Below the pieces are notes generated by a model. The model worked only from the letters and a program-made list of their open reading frames with translations. It was not told where the DNA came from and ran no database searches. Positions 1 to 14,000 of a DNA stretch of 64,000 nt are shown piece after piece. Each line of letters opens with the position of its first letter. Positions within the stretch are counted from its first letter, which is position 1. The DNA comes from Certhia americana (Eukaryota > Chordata > Aves > Passeriformes > Certhiidae): assembly GCA_018697195.1 (NCBI GenBank), contig CM031861.1, positions 3,442,242-3,506,241 on the forward strand, written 5' to 3'. Position numbers and translations under genes: made by a program.

Positions 1-1709
1 GAGGTACAGGACACAGGAACAGTCACTGTGAATGAATTACACACCTACTGATGGTCAGAAATAGAAAGGTGACCCACCAGCCCCAAACCTCGCAGGCATG
101 GGAAGAGAAGGGAGTTAGAAAGCAGAGATGCACTCAAACCTCTTTGAAGGCAGGGAAACAACATTTGCATAGCACAAGGAAAAGTACAAGAATATAATAT
201 TATCTAAATCCATAATTCAAAATGCATGTTAGTCTAATGACTCGATATGTAGATAAATAACCCAAGCCTGTTTCCCAACTGAAGAAAGACCATGCTGATA
301 TGTGGTGTCAGCTTTCAGACACTGATGGCTTAACTAGTTTTTCAGGCTTTTAAAGAAAAAAAAAAAAAAAAAAAAAAGTAATTACAGTAAAAAGCAGAGG
401 AAATTCAACCACAGTTCCTCTAAAATCTTTAATATTAATGGTATGATCTGGTAGGAGAAGAAAAGTCATAAACTTCAAACATTCTTTAAGGACTTAAAAA
501 TAAAAGCTGAGAAGTGTGGTAAATAATCTTACAGCTTCTCCTGTGCTGTGTTTTGCTGATTATCCAAGGGAAATAAAGACTGCAAGCTTTATAATGCTTT
601 GGGATATTTAAAATAATTTCCTTTTAAATAAATTATTCCTTTTGCCTGCCACACAGTTCTTAGCACAATCATCTTCTGCTGAGGCTGCAGGGCAGAATAG
701 GTGGCCTCAACACCTCACCAAAACCCATCAGCCTGTACTTGGGAGCTGCACAGTCAGGTGTTGAATTGTCAATCTCTTTCATGGTGCTGTGATGGTTGGA
801 GAACACTTTAGCTATGATTTTTTTTTTATCCTGATCAGAGTCAAATGTGTGGATATTTGTCATTTGTGCCTGATCACAAAATGGTTTGTCGTGGTGTTAC
901 CACATTCACCAAATTTAATCAACAGCATTTGACAGGAGTCGAATTCTGGAAGAGTAATCATTAGCAGTGGGAAATATTAATGGATGTGGAATGTATAAAA
1001 TATACACATACATATAGGGTAATATATTTAATTTAAGCATTTCTGAGATTTTGGCAAAGGTTTGCTAACAAGAAGTTTTTCTATTTAATATTGAGCTTAG
1101 CAAAATTCTCCATAAGAGACTGATAGCACAAACAATCTGTGCAAAGAGCAAGGGAAAACCAGTCTGCAAGAGAAACTAAGGTAATTTATGTATTGAGTAT
1201 TGTTAGAAAGTTTTTCTTCAGTCCTTGGGTGTCCTTCTGCTATGTTAGGTTAGAATTAACAGCATTCCACATATTCGGATCTGTTCCAAAAGCTGCCTCC
1301 TCATGCTCTGGAGATCAGATTGCCAGGCAAGAGATAAGAAAGCAGCAGGAACAAAGGAAGGCTGGCTGCACAGGTTTGAAATGCTTTTTAGGCATTGCAG
1401 TAAAAGGGTTTGTCAGAAATTCGAGATGGAGCATTATAAATTAAATGCCATGGAGTTGAATATGTCCTTTATGAATCAAGTAGGGTTTTTTTTTTTTTTT
1501 TCTCCTCATTATTTCTTCCAAGGAGCATGGCTGTCATGTATTTTGTATTTTTCTCACAAACGATATTAAAGAATATTTGGTTAATTTCTTGCTGTGACAT
1601 TTCTTCATCCAACGCATGTCATTAATGTCATTAATCAGGTTGATGGTTGAAGCTTCTCAAAAGAAAGGCTTGCCCTGAAAGTTGTCTTGCAATTCCTTAT
1701 CTGTCCTAG
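1..1709 (+). other. NAV2: NAV2 intron (3' part of the intron before the first exon in the window)
   Basis: No gene is visible. The stretch is AT-rich, with an A-run at 355-376 and a T-run near 1487-1501. Short open frames here have no recognisable domain and no splice context. It ends in a good acceptor (CTGTCCTAG) at 1709. Confidence 0.8.
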
Positions 1710-2001
1710 ACTGATGCAGAAAAGCATTCCCAGGTGGAGCGGAATTCCTTATGGTCCAGTGATGAAGTCAAGAAATCCGACGGGGGATCTGATAGCGGCA
1801 TAAAAATGGAGCCGGGCTCTAAATGGCGTCGGAATCCCTCTGATGTGTCAGATGAGTCTGATAAAAGCACTTCTGGTAGGAAGAACACTGTTATTTCCCA
1901 GACGGGCTCCTGGCGACGGGGCATGTCAGCTCAGGTTGGCATTACCACACCAAGGCCTAAACCTTCAACCACCCCAGGCGCATTAAAGGCACCTGGAACA
2001 G
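1710..2001 (+). CDS. NAV2: NAV2 coding exon 1 of window
   Basis: Encodes residues 1-98, beginning TDAEKHSQVER and ending at a split Gly codon. Contains SLWSSDEVKKSDGGSDSG and GSWRRGM, typical of the NAV2 Ser-rich middle region. Acceptor CTAG at 1708-1709 and donor ACAG|GTGAGA at 2002. Leaves phase 1, which the next exon matches. The upstream exon is outside the window, so the incoming phase (0) is inferred from the frame. Confidence 0.93.
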
Positions 2002-5000
2002 GTGAGAAAAGGCGTAAGACATAAACAAGCCAAAAAGCGCGTTCGGTGTGAAAGCACTTTTAGTACTGGGCAGGGGCAGAACCTGAACTTCAGGTAATCC
2101 TGTCTGTATTTTTAGGCATTGCTTTAACCTAAGCAGCATCTTGTATGTCCACATTTCTATTTCTGTCTGAAAATGTGTATTTCAGATTAGCACACCCTGC
2201 CAGTTGTTTTCATGAAAACTCTGGTCTTAAGCCAAGCTATTTATTTGGCACAGTATTGCTGTGTGAAGAATAAATATTATAATTTTAGTTTTTGAAGTCA
2301 CTGTTAACCAAGAACATACAATATATATGGTTGAGGAGATTTTTTTTTTCCCCACTTACTAAACCAGCATGTTTGTTTATGCTAAACATGATTTCTGGCT
2401 TTTCTTGTAAGTGTATTAATGATTTTAGCACTTGCAGATGTATGAATGAAAATTGATTGAATTTGCATAATCAAGCAATTTAACTTAATACCTTTCTTCT
2501 TATTAGGTCTTGTATACAATTGTATATGAAAAAGTTATAGTTAGACACTGTCTTGAACAATACAAATGCTTTAACAATGCCTTTTAGGGAAGTGATACTA
2601 CTAACACTACTAGTGTGTAATGATAGAAATGATTGATCTGTGGTAGCTCCAGCAGGAAACTTTTTTTTTTTTCTTATTTGTCACTATTATGTAAGGCTGT
2701 TCTGCTTTTCATATTCTCGAGGGCAAAGGCACCACATACTTTCTTTGGCAAGTCTGCATGTGTAACTCACTAGAGTGGCATGTAAGTGCAGTGCAGACTA
2801 GATCATAACTTTGAACCGCACTCCAGTGGCTAACACGCTTTTGCTTTTCATGCTGCTTTGAGTTTCATCATTTGCTTGATGTTTTCAAGTCATTAAATAT
2901 TAGAATTCTTTTTCTATTTTTGTAGGGAAAACTGATGACGCCAAGGTATCAGAAAAGGGTAGACTATCTCCTAAAGCTGGACATGTTAAACGTTCCCCAT
3001 CAGATGCAGGACGCAGCAGTGGTGATGAATCCAAAAAGCTTCCCACAAGTAACTCTAGGACAACTGCTGCTAATGCTAATACATTTGGATTTAAGAAACA
3101 GAGCGGGTCAGCCGTAGGCATGACCATAATCACTGCCAGTGGGGCAACTCTCACCAGTAGATCGGCTACCTTGGGGAAGATCCCCAAGTCATCTGGACTC
3201 ATGGGTAGGACCACTGGTCGGAAGACTAGTGTTGATGGCTCCCAGAACCAGGATGATGGCTACTTAGCACTTAGTGCACGAACTAATCTTCAGTACCGTA
3301 GCTTACCCCGGCCCAGTAAATCCAGTAGCAGAAGTGGAGCTGGGAATAGATCTAGCACGAGTAGCATAGACTCCAACATAAGCAGCAAGTCAGCTGGGTT
3401 GCCTGTCCCTAAAATCAGAGAGCCTGCCAAGGTAATCCTTGGAAGCTCTCTGCCAGGATTAGTCAATCAGACTGATAAAGAGAAAGGGATTTCGTCTGAC
3501 AACGAAAGCGTGGCTTCATGTAATTCTGTTAAAGTGAACCCTGCATCACAGCCTGCTGCTAGCGGAGCTCAGAGTACCCACCAGCAAGGAGTCAAGTACC
3601 CCGATGTGGCCTCTCCCACTCTGCGCAGGTAGGCAACAAATTCCTCGGTTGTGCAGTGGTGTTAGTGGGAGCTGAATGAGCAGGGCTCTGCCAGCCAGGT
3701 CTGGCTGGCTTCGGGGCAGCACTTACTATTTAGTGTCCTACTTCAAGGTCTTTGCATTTACATTTAATTTCACGTGACCAGGTCGGCCAGTGTTGTGGAT
3801 ACTTAGGACATCACATCACGCGACAGCAGCAGAAGTCTCACTTTCAGGGGAAAAACCAAACCTGTCTGGCAGAAAGTTTAGCAATTATGGTTTGACTCTC
3901 CTTGTTGCAGAAATTGTACCTGAAGGCTTTTATCCATGCAGTTATCGCAGGGATAAGAAGTTTCTTACCTGAAGGTTACTGTACAGATGTATTACAGAAA
4001 TATTCCAGGCGTGGATCAAATTGTAAACCAACAACTGGAGGGTTATCTCAGATTGTCATGATGACAGTGGCTTTGACCTGCCGTGCTTAGATTCACCCAA
4101 AGCAAACTATTACAAGCTATGTGGATTAGCCCGGTATGTTGCAAGATTCAACATTTTAGCCTGTGTAGAAGAACCCTGAAAAAAGTTACTGTCTAAGCTG
4201 GGTTGAATTTTCTTATTTTAGTACTGTTTTTTGGACAAAAATCCTATTTGTCTTCTATTTCTTCAGGAATACCCCACACACTAACATTAACAAATAGTTG
4301 GTGAGGAGCTAATTTGTTGATGCATTGTATATCCAAGTCTTGATATTGGTGAAAAGTTCTGTTAATATTATTTTTCAGCTGAATTGGAGTAGCTTGTCTG
4401 TTTCAAGTTGCAGTGTTTTGCATTTCATTTTGTCGTGACGCCCATAATACCCATACAGTTATGCTCCATCATCCTGCTTCCAGTGATGTGAGAAAGCCAC
4501 ATTCCATCTGAAGCACCACTGCAAGCATAATGGCTGTGATGGCAGCTTACGCTGATGCTGTAAACTGTTTTTAGATGGGTGGTTTTATTTGAAGAGACTG
4601 TGTGAGGATAATTGAAGATACTTTATTTTGTACCTGGTTAACAATAGATGAGCCATGTACTTTGAAACATGGGGTTTTCATCAATGGCTACTTAAAAACA
4701 CCAGTAGGCCTTTGACTTCTGTAGGATACACCATGAGAAATGCAGATTTTCGGTGTTTTCAGTGATTTCAGTGTGCCTCAGGCGCTGTGGTAGGAATATG
4801 ATTGGGAATTTTTTTATTAATGACAAGCTACATTGCTGGCTGTGTAATCAAAATGCTGCATTAGAAATACATGGAACTTCAAAGAGCAGACACTGAGGCT
4901 CAATTTAACTATTCTCTCATTTGATTTACAATTTCGCACTTGAATTTTCACCAGCCTGTCAAAGTTGTCATTTGTTATGAAATGAGGCAGAGTTGAATTG

Positions 5001-8000
5001 AGCCTCATCTGCTTATTATTGATTTCTAGCATGACAGTAAAGAAGATTTTGAGCTTAGTTTTCATAGTCAAATGAGTTGCAGACATTGTTCCTTGCGTAT
5101 TTCCTCTTGGCCCTGTGATTTTTTTTGGTGTTACATGGTGAATTAGAATCCATACCTTTGTAATGATACAGGCTTACCTATAAGTTTGAGAACATATGTA
5201 ACTTCTGTGTTGTCATAAACAGGGAGTAGCTTAAAAACAGCTTCTGAAAGTGTTGTGTGGGTGTTTGGGGTTTAAGCTCTGGGATCCTTTCTTTAAGAGT
5301 GGTCTCCCCAGTGCAGCTGAAGAGATTGTATGCTCTGGCACAGGAATACCTTAGGGAACACCCTAAGCCGGTATAGCTGCTGAAGGCCATGGAATCGTGG
5401 ATTGGTTTGGGTTGGAAGGGACCTTGAGGATCACCTCATTCTGACTCCCCTGCCATGGGCAGAGACACCTTCCACTATCCCAGCTTCTTCAAAGCCCCAC
5501 CCAGCTTGACCTTGAACACTTCCAGACCTGGGGCAGCCACAGCTTTCCTGGGAAACCTGTGCCAGGGCCTCACCACCCTCACAGGGAAGAATTTCTTCCT
5601 TACGTCCAATCTAAGCCCACCCTCTCAGTTCTAGTGTTGTCCAGGTGCCTTGTGGCAGCTAACTGCCCAGCTCAGGTGTGTTCCAGGCACTGGAGCTGCA
5701 GGAAGCACCAGTGCAGTGTGGACACTGCTGCTGGGCAGCACTGGGCTTGCTCCAGGTGTGCTGCAGGTGCCCGGCTCTAACATAGCCTGTGTTTCTGGGA
5801 AGTGATGGACCAAGTGACCTAGTGTCCATGTATCCAACAATCCGGGCACACTCCAAAGCAGAGAAAGTTGTACCTGGTGCACGGCCACCCCAAAGTCTTT
5901 AGGAACACTGGTATGGAAGTGCTGTAGTCCTCTGTTCTGAAAGGTTTCACCCACAGTACTCCACAGCGAATGATAAAAAAGCAAATCCGTACAGGTGTAT
6001 GTGAGGAAAACTTGCCCAAAGGCAAAGGGGCAGAAATAAAAGCAATGTTTTGGGGTGGGTGTTTGAAGCTGGAGTGGAAGATACGCTTCCTTCCTAATTT
6101 TAAAGATGGGTTTTGGAATGATTGATAGTTTAGTCCGAAGCATGTTTACTACTAAGGCACTCTGAGAAGTTTCCCCTTGACTGTTTATGAGGGAACTGGG
6201 GTCTTTGCTTCCTTGGTAGTGCAGCTGCATCACAGGCAGCAGTGATGCTGCTGTCAGCCTCCTCCATCTCCTTCCCTCCCTGTGTTCTGGAACTGAGTTT
6301 TTTTACTAGTCAGTTCCAGGTGCCAAAAAGCAGGTAACATCACATTCTTCACTAAAAGACACAGTTTGCAGCCAGCTGGGCTCATGGATTGAAACAAGCC
6401 TACATTTGGTATGATTGAGTTATTGCATCCTAGCAAAAGCTGCTTCTGTGCAGAGCGTTTGGTGATTTGTGCAGAATTTACCTGGTCTGTAAGCTTTCAA
6501 TCTCTAGTATTCCATTCATCAGATTGTTTCTCTGGTGTCCTCTTTCCCTAAGGATCAGAAGATGATATGATTGTATCTTAGTTCTGTGAAGGTGTATTTT
6601 AGCTTTGTGAAAGTATTTGTTGATGATTCAAAGATGGCACACCTGAGATAGATTTGAAGCTGTTGTAATTGCCTCTGGGCTTTATTGAAAGGGACAGTGA
6701 ACATAAGGAGATTATAAATGTATAGTTGTGTATGTACAATCTAGGATCATGTACTCAGTACTGGTTTTCTGCAGCTAAGATGATATATATGGTCTAGATA
6801 TAGGATATCCTTGTGTTTACTGTTCCATTTTATGTATTTTTCATGCTGTCTTCTTTTTTACAGACTTTTTGGTGGCAAGCCTAGTAAACAAGTTCCCATC
6901 ACAACAGCTGAAAATATGAAAAACTCAGTAGTCATCTCCAACCCTCACGCTACCATGAACCAGCAGGGTAACCTTGATTCCCCATCTGGCAGTGGTGTGC
7001 TGAGCAGTGGGGGCAGCAGCCCCCTCTATGGTAAAAACACAGATCTCAACCAATCTCCACTGGCTTCCAGCCCCAGTTCTGCACACTCAGCTCCTTCCAA
7101 CAGTTTGACATGGGGTACCAACGCCAGTAGCTCTTCTGCAGTTAGCAAGGATGGCATGGGATACCAGTCTGTCAGCAGCCTTCACACCAGCTGCGAATCC
7201 ATAGACATCTCCCTGAGCAGTGGAGGTGGGCTGAGCCATAACTCCTCCAGTGGCTTGATTCCAACCTCCAAGGATGATTCTCTGACTCCCTTCGTCCGAA
7301 CCAACAGTGTTAAGACTACATTGTCTGAAAGGTTAGTGGGCTTTTCTCTTGTTTCCATGTGTTTGTGTCTCAAGTGGGAATGAAGCCTTGGTGGCAGCAG
7401 CAGCCAACGCTGGTTGGCTTAAACAAGGTCAAGTAATGCCTCTTACCAGATACTGCAGATAACTCTAGGACTAGAACATACAGATAAGTTATACCAGGAA
7501 TGAGCAGAAGGATGGGTTCAGATGAGGTTTCTTAATTTGCTGTCACAGCCAATGTGACAACTTTTTTTTTTTGCTACCAGATGGTACCAAATACTTGAAA
7601 TCTGCATCGTAGGTTATCCTTCCAAAGATCTGCTGTTAATTGAGCTGATAGTGATATTAAAAAAAACTCCTCCAATTTTGATATGAGAATTCAGCCGGTT
7701 CCTGTTAAACTTTTTGATTGTAGAATGTGACGACTTTCAAACTGGAGGTGATGCTGAAAAGCCAAGTCCCCATCTCTGTAGTCACTTGATCCCTTCTCAT
7801 CCTCTCCCTGCTGCCTTATCCCATCTCCAACTGCTCCCTACAACATTTCAGTACAAGCATTCATGAGAATGCTTAGTGAATCCTACTGGAAGCTGGATCC
7901 AAGTGAAAAACAATCAGCTGAATTGTATTTCAGATGGATCGGTTCCCCAGCTCTGTGTGTGAGGACATTCACTGGTACCTGTGTGGGCACAGGGTAGGAT

Positions 8001-11000
8001 CTGGGAGGAGGCTGAGCAGGGAGGAGGGAACAGGGTTTTTCCAGCATCAGAGCTGGATTGGTGGCACACTGAGCTGACACTGGTGTGAACTCAGCAGTGG
8101 TCTCTGAGGGACCCCTTGTAGATGGCAGCAGAACCCTTCCAGGCACTGGAAATCAGCTGTAGTGAGGTGTAGTGATGAGTTCAGGTAGCAAGATTTTTGT
8201 AGCTGTGTCTCACTGGAGAAAATTGCACCTGAATTTGATGTTCTGACAGTTTGGGGTTCTGTTCATGTTTTATTATAACTCCTTTTTGTTCTCTCATCTT
8301 TTCATTCTAACATTCCTTCTCTTGTTTTCTGTCTTGTTGGACTGCTCTTTCTAGCCCTCTTTCTTCCCCTGCTGCTAGCCCCAAATTCTGCCGAAATACT
8401 TTGCCCAGGAGACAGGACAGGTAATGCTGTCTCAGGACAGGAGTATGCTCAAGGCTGTAGGTTTTGTTGCCCATCTCAGTGAAGCAAATTGTTTTGTGCC
8501 AGACTGTGCTCAGTTGAGTGCTCTGCTGTGTTCATCATCCAGGTGTGAACTGACACAAAGACATGCCAGTGAGAGTCCCTGCAAACACCCATCTACCCAC
8601 CCAAATCAATCTGGAGAGGGGCATACTGCACAGTTGGCATGTTTTTGGTGTTGCTCTTGTTTCTGGGAATGTCCTTTGGTTTGGGGGGGTATTTTTAACC
8701 CACCCATCGTATCTTTGCCAAAGGCAATTTGAAAATCATGCCCTTTTTTTTTTTTTTCCCTGTGAATCTAAACTCTCACTAGCATTTCAGCATTCCTCTG
8801 GCATGCTGCTTTTCCCACTGCCTTTCTGGCCTGTCCTTTTTGTCGTGAAGTCCCTGTGTCATTCAGTGTCGTCAGTCCCTTACTGCAGCTTGGCTCATGA
8901 GTGTTTTCCAAGTACTGAGGTACATTTATCCTTGTACAAATTAATGCTAAAGTTAGGAAAAGATGACACAAATCGAAACATTCCAATTCACTTTTGCTAC
9001 TGATGTAATTTTAATCAGTCCCATACTGTAACTTTTCAATAAGGGTTGTCATTTAATTAATTGGTGTAAGCATAGGGATATTTTCTTTGAAAACTAATTA
9101 ACAGGCTGTGTTCATCAGTTGTAAAAACATAAACTGAAATAGCTGAGTTTTGGGAAACTGATCGGTCCATTTTATTTTGCTAATGAAACTTAGGCTAAGA
9201 TTCGGAAATTTAAACAGTCTGAGCTAATACCTCTGTACAGTAATTAGGTGCATAAATGGTGTCTGCTGAAAGAAATGATGGGAGGGTGGTTTGGACTTGA
9301 AGATTCCCATCAGGTTTTATCAATAGCCTGCTGAAAAGTGTATTTTTAAACACCCATTTGATGTTTCAAGAGCCATTTTTGTTCATTGTGGGTAGGAGAA
9401 ACAGTGAAATGAGGTTGTGAACAGATGTGGTTCATTGGCATGGTACCAGCTGCATGTTTGTGCAATCCCCACCTGGGTGAGGAGGTCTGTGCATGTTTCT
9501 GTAGGGAGGCCCCAGCACCTTTTCCTCTGAAAAGGTGATGCAGATGTTTGTGCGTCCTTCGTCCTGATCTTACTCCTTCCCTTTTGTTCTTCTCTGAAGT
9601 TCTTTTCTTTTAACTTTTCTACAGCGACCCACATCTTGATAGGAACACTTTGCCTAAGAAGGGACTCAGGTATTGGTGTTTCCACATGGTTTAACATCTT
9701 CTGTGGTGGCTTTGGAGTTTGCTTTGTGTTTCTGTTGTGGCTGGTGGCAATGGTCGCAGTTTGCAAGAGGTGGCAACAATACTCTTTTCTTTCTTGCTTT
9801 CTTTCTTGCTTTCTTTCTTGCTATCTTTCAATCCTCAAAGAAGGCCATTGACAAATGTGCTTTTTTCATCCAGTGGCCTCTCTGCTTGAGCAAGAACTGT
9901 GGCTTTGGCTGGCTTAATTGCTGGGAAGCATCTCAAACCACCCCTGGGCTTGATCTAAAAGCAATAATGTTGCTGTTCCTGTGGCTGTTACATGGAATGA
10001 CCTGAGATCATTTTTTATCTCTGGGAACCTTGGTGTTGTTATAAAAATAGAAAAGATTTACAAGATCATGCCAAACATTTTATGATGAAATTTGACATAC
10101 TAATTTAAAAAAAAAAAAAAAAAATTGCATCAGAATACCTAAATCTATGAGACTCTACTCTTGTAGAAAAAAATCCGAAAAAAGTCATCAAGTAAAGTTT
10201 TAAAGCAGTTGTCTTCTCACATATTTTGTGCATGTGTAAGGTAGTGATTTTTATAACATACTTTTTTTTTTTCCATTGATGCAAGCAATTCTAGCCAGAA
10301 TTACTATTAGTTATGTTAATTAAATTCTTTACGTGTTAGAGAATTTACAGAAGGTATCTTTGACAATTTAAGGAATTGCAGCTTCTGAATTGCTTAATGC
10401 AGCTTTTGGGATCACTGCCTTGGAACTGCAGCTGTGATCTTTTTCTGTGCTATGCATCTTGTTCTTCACAGCAGCCTTGTCCCATGACGCTGAGTACTAA
10501 AAGCCTTTCTTCAAATGGCAATTTGTTTTAATGTTTCTATGGTCCTCAGGTATGTCTCTTAATAAATACATTTTTCTAAGACCAAAACATTTGAGTGCTG
10601 AAGAGGTAGGTATTAATGCTGAAAATAAAAATAAATCTGTAGTGTGTTAAGGTAACATGACTGTTTAAAGCCCCTTTCTAAATAAACTGATTTATATGCC
10701 AAGTTTAAGAGATGCAGATTGTCAGGGACTGCTGCTGAAGTGTTGAGGCATAAGCAGAATGAATGTATTTTTTGAATGCAGTTTGACTTTTAAAATCATT
10801 GCAGTTTTCCCATTGATTTAAAATACTCTTAATAAGTGATATCTTACTGCAGGATATTTCCTTGAAGGGAATCAAATTAATTAAATAGATAACATCAGCA
10901 AATAATGGCCTCTAAGTTTTTGGAAGGAGCGCTAGTAACTCATAAATATTTGTCCAAAGGCGATGGCATAGCCCAAGACAGACACTGAATTCCATCATCA

Positions 11001-14000
11001 GCCAAGAGTTTCCATGATGCTCTGGCTGTTCATACCTGTACCCTATCACATAGCTCACATAACACCTACTTTTCACACATACACACAATAAATCAAGCTT
11101 AAGCTGAAGCCAGTGGGTGTTTTGCCACTGATGTTGGCATAGACCAATGGCTTCTGCTATTTTCATTGCCTTCAGAGAAGGCTAAACTTCCTTTATGATG
11201 TTTTAATGCTATTAGTTTTGAACTAAATGGGGTACACCTCCACAGGCCTTATATGAATGTCTCTGGAATATGAAATGCTGGGCCACAGCTTGTTGAAAAA
11301 GATCCTGATAATGGTTTCGTTGACTTGAATTTGGTTATAATAGCACAGAAAGTCAGCGAAGATTATTGATGTACCAAAATATTTAAATAGTGTTAGAATT
11401 TTGGCATAACTTAGGGAAAGGTTTTCCAAGTTACAGTTTTATTTTTAAATCATATGATATAGCAAGCACTCCATTTTATCCTACACTGCACAAAGTTCTA
11501 CCTGTAACTTTTGGTTCACTCTGGTTTGGTTACACATTAAACACAGAAGTCTGTGGTTTGGTTTATTCTCCCCAAACAGAAATGAACTGAATTAGGAACA
11601 TGATGGAAGAACTTGGAGCAGATCCTTAATTCAGAATTCTACTTGGTTTATATTATATTTAGTCCTTTAACTTCATGTGAGGATTCTTCCATTTTCCTTT
11701 CTCTCTCTCTCCCCCACCCCAAGCCTTGTGACATTTCATGGTTGTTTTTTGTTTGTTTGTTTGTTTGTTTTAACAAAAAAGTCAAATAAATTTCAAAGTT
11801 TATAGTGAAAAACCTGTTTGTTTTTGCAGGTATACTCCATCCTCCCAGCTCCGTAGCCAAGAGGATGCAAAGGAATGGCTCCGGTCCCATTCAGCAGGAG
11901 GACTGCAGGATACTGCTGCCAATTCTCCATTTTCATCTGGATCCAGCATAACATCACCCTCTGGAACTAGATTTAACTTCTCACAGCTTGGTGAATAATT
12001 ATCTGTTTGAATAATTACGGCAGTGCATTGTATATCCTGAAAACAGCATGTTACACAAGATCATTTTCTTTCAGCAGCTCCAAGGCCCACGCTGGACCTG
12101 AGGAAGCACTTTCATTGAAATGAGTGTGACTAATTAGCATTATTATCTTGTATGCCCAAAGGTGCCATATTTGCAGTGACTTTGAAGCTGCTGCTCTGGA
12201 AATAATAAGATTCCTTAATATAAACTGTGAGCTTTATAAAATGTTCAGTAGAGCTGTCGGTTAATATCACACATTGGGGTGCTTAGAGGACATAAGAAGT
12301 TGCCTGCAGATGTTGCAACATGTATAATTCTGTAGAATCCAAGCATTTTACTTACTGCATGTACCAATCTCATCAGTTTGGTTTTTTTGTCTTTGTCTTT
12401 TCCAAGTGGCTTGTTGGAAAATTGCAAAAAGCTCAATCAATATTTAAAAGTCAGGGGACTTTCAAGCCAGAAAAACTGCCATTCCTTCACTTAATTTCAT
12501 TGATAAAAAATATTTTAAATGAAGGAAACAATAAAGGCTGATTGGCAGGATCCTTGAAGCACTGCAGGTTTTAGTTGACCGTATCAGCAGTTGAAATAAT
12601 CTGATTTAAGGTGCTAATGGTGATTATCTCTAGTGGAGTGGTTAAATATGACTTAGTTGCTTTGCAATTTCTTCAGGTTTATAAATTTTGTCTTTCAAAA
12701 TTTGGAAAGAAAATGCCTGTTTGTTTACGACGCCAGAAGGCCCTCCATAATAATTAATATTATTATTTAAAATATATATATTATTTATGCTAACTTCTAT
12801 ATAATAACTAATTTATATATAACAATTATGTGCGAAATAATTAAGCTAGTACTTGTGAACTTCTTATGTGAATTTGGAGCAGATTGTACATTCAGTTATT
12901 TCCAGTGTAGTTTTGAGTTGCAGTAATGACATTCTAGAGCCTTTCTTTGAGCATTCTGGAAAGAAACACATTCAATAAGTGGCTTTAAATAAACTGACAC
13001 TTCACAAAATTTCAGCTGAATATTCACACAGCATAGCTACATTTCTAACAGCTAGTAAACTGTCAGGAAAGTTCATGAAGTTTAAAAAAAAAAAAAAATA
13101 ACCAGAAAGTGTTGTCATAGGCCCAGAAACTTAACTGTTTTTGTAGAATGGAGATATTATTTGTATTAGTTTGAAAAGCTATTTGGCCACAAACAGCAAT
13201 GAATACAAAAAAAGAGAAAATGCATTTTTCTATGTTCTTAAGAAGAGAGCTTAGCGTTATTGGAGTTAATCTCCCAATTTTCCAATGGGTCATTGGATTT
13301 AATTTCAGAGCAAATGATGATATGAAAGTTGAACACCTGTAAACTGAATTATCTTGTCTTCTACAATAGTCCATATCAGTTGATGGTCTATTTAGAAACA
13401 GACAATGACAGCACACCAAGAGGAACCTGCCCAGATGAACAATGATTTTGTTCTCTTTTTTTACCCACAAATCAACTAATTCTTAGTAAATAGCAGGCAT
13501 AATTTTAGCAGAAAATCTCTCTCAAGAAATGTGAGATTGGAATACTTTTGAACTCTAAACACTGGCTGGGAGAATATTTGCCTTTAAAGCAAAATTAATG
13601 TTTTACAGTTCTCAGGAGTGGAAAGAAAGTTCTGAAATATACAGCTATTAGGCAGCTAAAGCTCTTTGCATTTGTGACTAAAATGCATAGAAAAATGTAA
13701 TTTTCTTAGAGCTTGAAGGCTTTGAAGAAGGTAAGTCCTGCTCTATGTGGTCAATATGCTCCAATTTTTGTGGAAGAACAGTTCCAAATTAAATGAGGGG
13801 TTAATTAGTTCATGCCTGGGGAGGTGTTAGCAAGGTGACTGAACTTGTTCACAGAAGCAGGGAGAGTGTTCAAAATGGCCTTATTTTACATGACAGCCTC
13901 ATTTGCATCCTCCTTATATGAAAAACAAGGAGGCCTGGAGAAGACAGTATCAAAAAATGAGAGTCTTTAAAAAAGATGGTATCAAAAAAAAAGACAGTAT

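Noticed and set aside
5631..6233. 200-codon minus-strand frame
   Set aside because: No recognisable domain, overlaps a CR1 edge, and no splice or promoter context.
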